Position numbers and translations under genes: made by a program. Below are positions 63,382-64,000 of a DNA stretch of 64,000 bases, in pieces. The notes beneath the pieces are model-generated. The model saw nothing but the letters and a program-made list of their open reading frames with translations, had not been told where the DNA came from and searched no databases. Where the stretch lies: positions 8,892,463-8,956,462 of the forward strand of contig NC_135022.1 of NCBI RefSeq assembly GCF_051020955.1, read 5' to 3'. The first letter of the stretch is position 1. The number at the start of each line of letters is the position of its first letter. The stretch is from Megalopta genalis (lineage: Eukaryota; Arthropoda; Insecta; Hymenoptera; Halictidae).

Positions 63382-64000
63382 GGTATTTCCAGAATTATTA
63401 CCATTACAAGAATTGTTTGTAATACCATTGTTACTAGTACTATTTGCTCCATGAATATTTATATAATAATACTCTTGTAGTTTGGAAAGTTGATCCTTTA
63501 AAAACTTAATGAGAGTTCCTGTCCATTCTACGGAAATAAACAATAGAAATAAAACGGTTAATCGATATTTTACATTGTTACATCGATATTATAATAGCCT
63601 TATTGTCGTTACAAATTTACATTACAGGCTTTAATAATTAAATAATATACTTGCGTACCTGTCGTTGGATCAGGCAATTGTCTCTTTTTTATTTTGGCCT
63701 CGGAAACAGCTACCGTATAAGCAGAACTAAGTTTAATGAACCAGGCTGCCCGAAGCATCGGTACCTGATATTCGCACAACATCATAAATATCTCTTCTTT
63801 CTTATTGAAGTTTGGAGCTCTTTTCGCCAGAGCTATTAGCGGTTTGCAACCAGAGAGATCCTTGAACCATGCTTCGATGCCATTTTTTGTTCTCGCAGTT
63901 ACTGGCCAGAAATTATCCTTCGGATTGATCTGTTGTCTTTTTCTACCTGTGTCCGGCATCGTAGAGAGTTCTTCCTTCTTTGCAAGAATCCCATTGAAAT
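56333..64000 (-). CDS. MED12: Mediator subunit 12 (MED12/kohtalo), N-terminus outside window
   Basis: Subunit of the Mediator CDK8 kinase module that activates CDK8-cyclin C. Exons: 63659-64000 (open at the edge), 62758-63527, 61892-62672, 61497-61822, 60885-61461, 60216-60809, 58425-60139, 57923-58348, 57308-57797, 56903-57183, 56672-56833, 56333-56542; 2,223 residues in view. The Med12 domain starts at PDTGRKRQQINPKDNFW and includes RAAWFIKLSSAY. The LCEWAV domain is marked by VEILCEWAVSAERWGEHRA in exon 3. Conserved blocks continue (ANRYSFVCNAIVAVC, ELTACCNALNAEWLGVLMALCCSSN, SLEDFVVHIALPSL). The C-terminal PQL/Gln-rich region spans four small exons and ends HQPPPY. An Asn-rich expansion lies in exon 2. 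About 80-90 N-terminal residues should lie to the right. Confidence 0.96.
57010..57140 (-). repeat. Poly-Gln tract in MED12 C-terminus
   Basis: Mixed CAA/CAG codons read on the minus strand as Gln runs broken by Pro, Ala, Leu and Thr. The tract is in frame between splice sites that match in phase. Mixed codons suggest an old, stabilised tract. Confidence 0.93.
63245..63420 (-). repeat. Poly-Asn expansion in MED12 exon 2
   Basis: AAC/AAT trinucleotides code for two long Asn runs (about 14 and 13) inside a longer Asn/Thr/Ser/Gly stretch. The frame reads through and both flanks are conserved MED12 sequence (FLKDQLSKLQEYYYIN before, LALKQWHYCVQLAKYMFEEGLLDRQ-type after). Confidence 0.93.

Noticed and set aside
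63193..63480. Val/Ile- or Leu-repeat open frames near 63.2-63.5 kb
   Set aside because: They are other-frame and antisense translations of the MED12 Asn repeat.

Overview
The window is eukaryotic nuclear DNA, almost certainly from an insect and most like a hymenopteran. The genes have many short exons with GT-AG introns and AATAAA signals. The protein families (GPI-type matrix metalloproteinase, Not3, Med12, a MESR4-like PHD factor) match insect versions, and part of the window is strikingly CpG-rich. There is no sign of bacterial operons, viruses or intact transposon genes. Intron coordinates below come from matching splice sites and codon phase by eye; every multi-exon gene keeps an open frame through all joins.

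Layout. 1-21.6 kb: CpG-rich DNA carrying the 3' part of a plus-strand matrix metalloproteinase 2 gene (seven coding exons, large repeat-rich introns, 5' exons not found). 22.5-24.2 kb: phosphopantothenoylcysteine decarboxylase (minus). 24.8-25.0 kb: COX19 (minus). 25.67-26.2 kb: two adjacent foldback (inverted-repeat) elements between COX19 and the divergent DDX47. 26.35-28.46 kb: DDX47/Rrp3 RNA helicase (plus, seven exons). 28.5-31.3 kb: AT-rich flank, perhaps a long CNOT3 3' UTR, containing a possible tiny two-exon plus-strand gene. 31.3-35.46 kb: CNOT3 (minus, nine exons). 35.5-40.2 kb: AT-rich intergenic DNA with a probable promoter near 39.2 kb. 40.26-45.77 kb: a 1,836-residue single-exon C2H2/PHD protein resembling MESR4 (plus). 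48.2-55.7 kb: CFAP251/WDR66, an axonemal WD-repeat protein (minus, 21 exons). 56.3 kb to the right edge: MED12/kohtalo (minus, twelve exons in view, N-terminus outside).

Most genes are housekeeping: coenzyme A synthesis, cytochrome oxidase assembly, rRNA processing, mRNA deadenylation and Mediator. MMP2 acts in extracellular matrix remodelling and CFAP251 in cilia or sperm flagella. They do not form one pathway. The main unexplained structures are the paired foldback elements, the possible 64-codon two-exon gene, the compositional boundary near 22 kb, and homopolymer expansions in MED12 and CFAP251.
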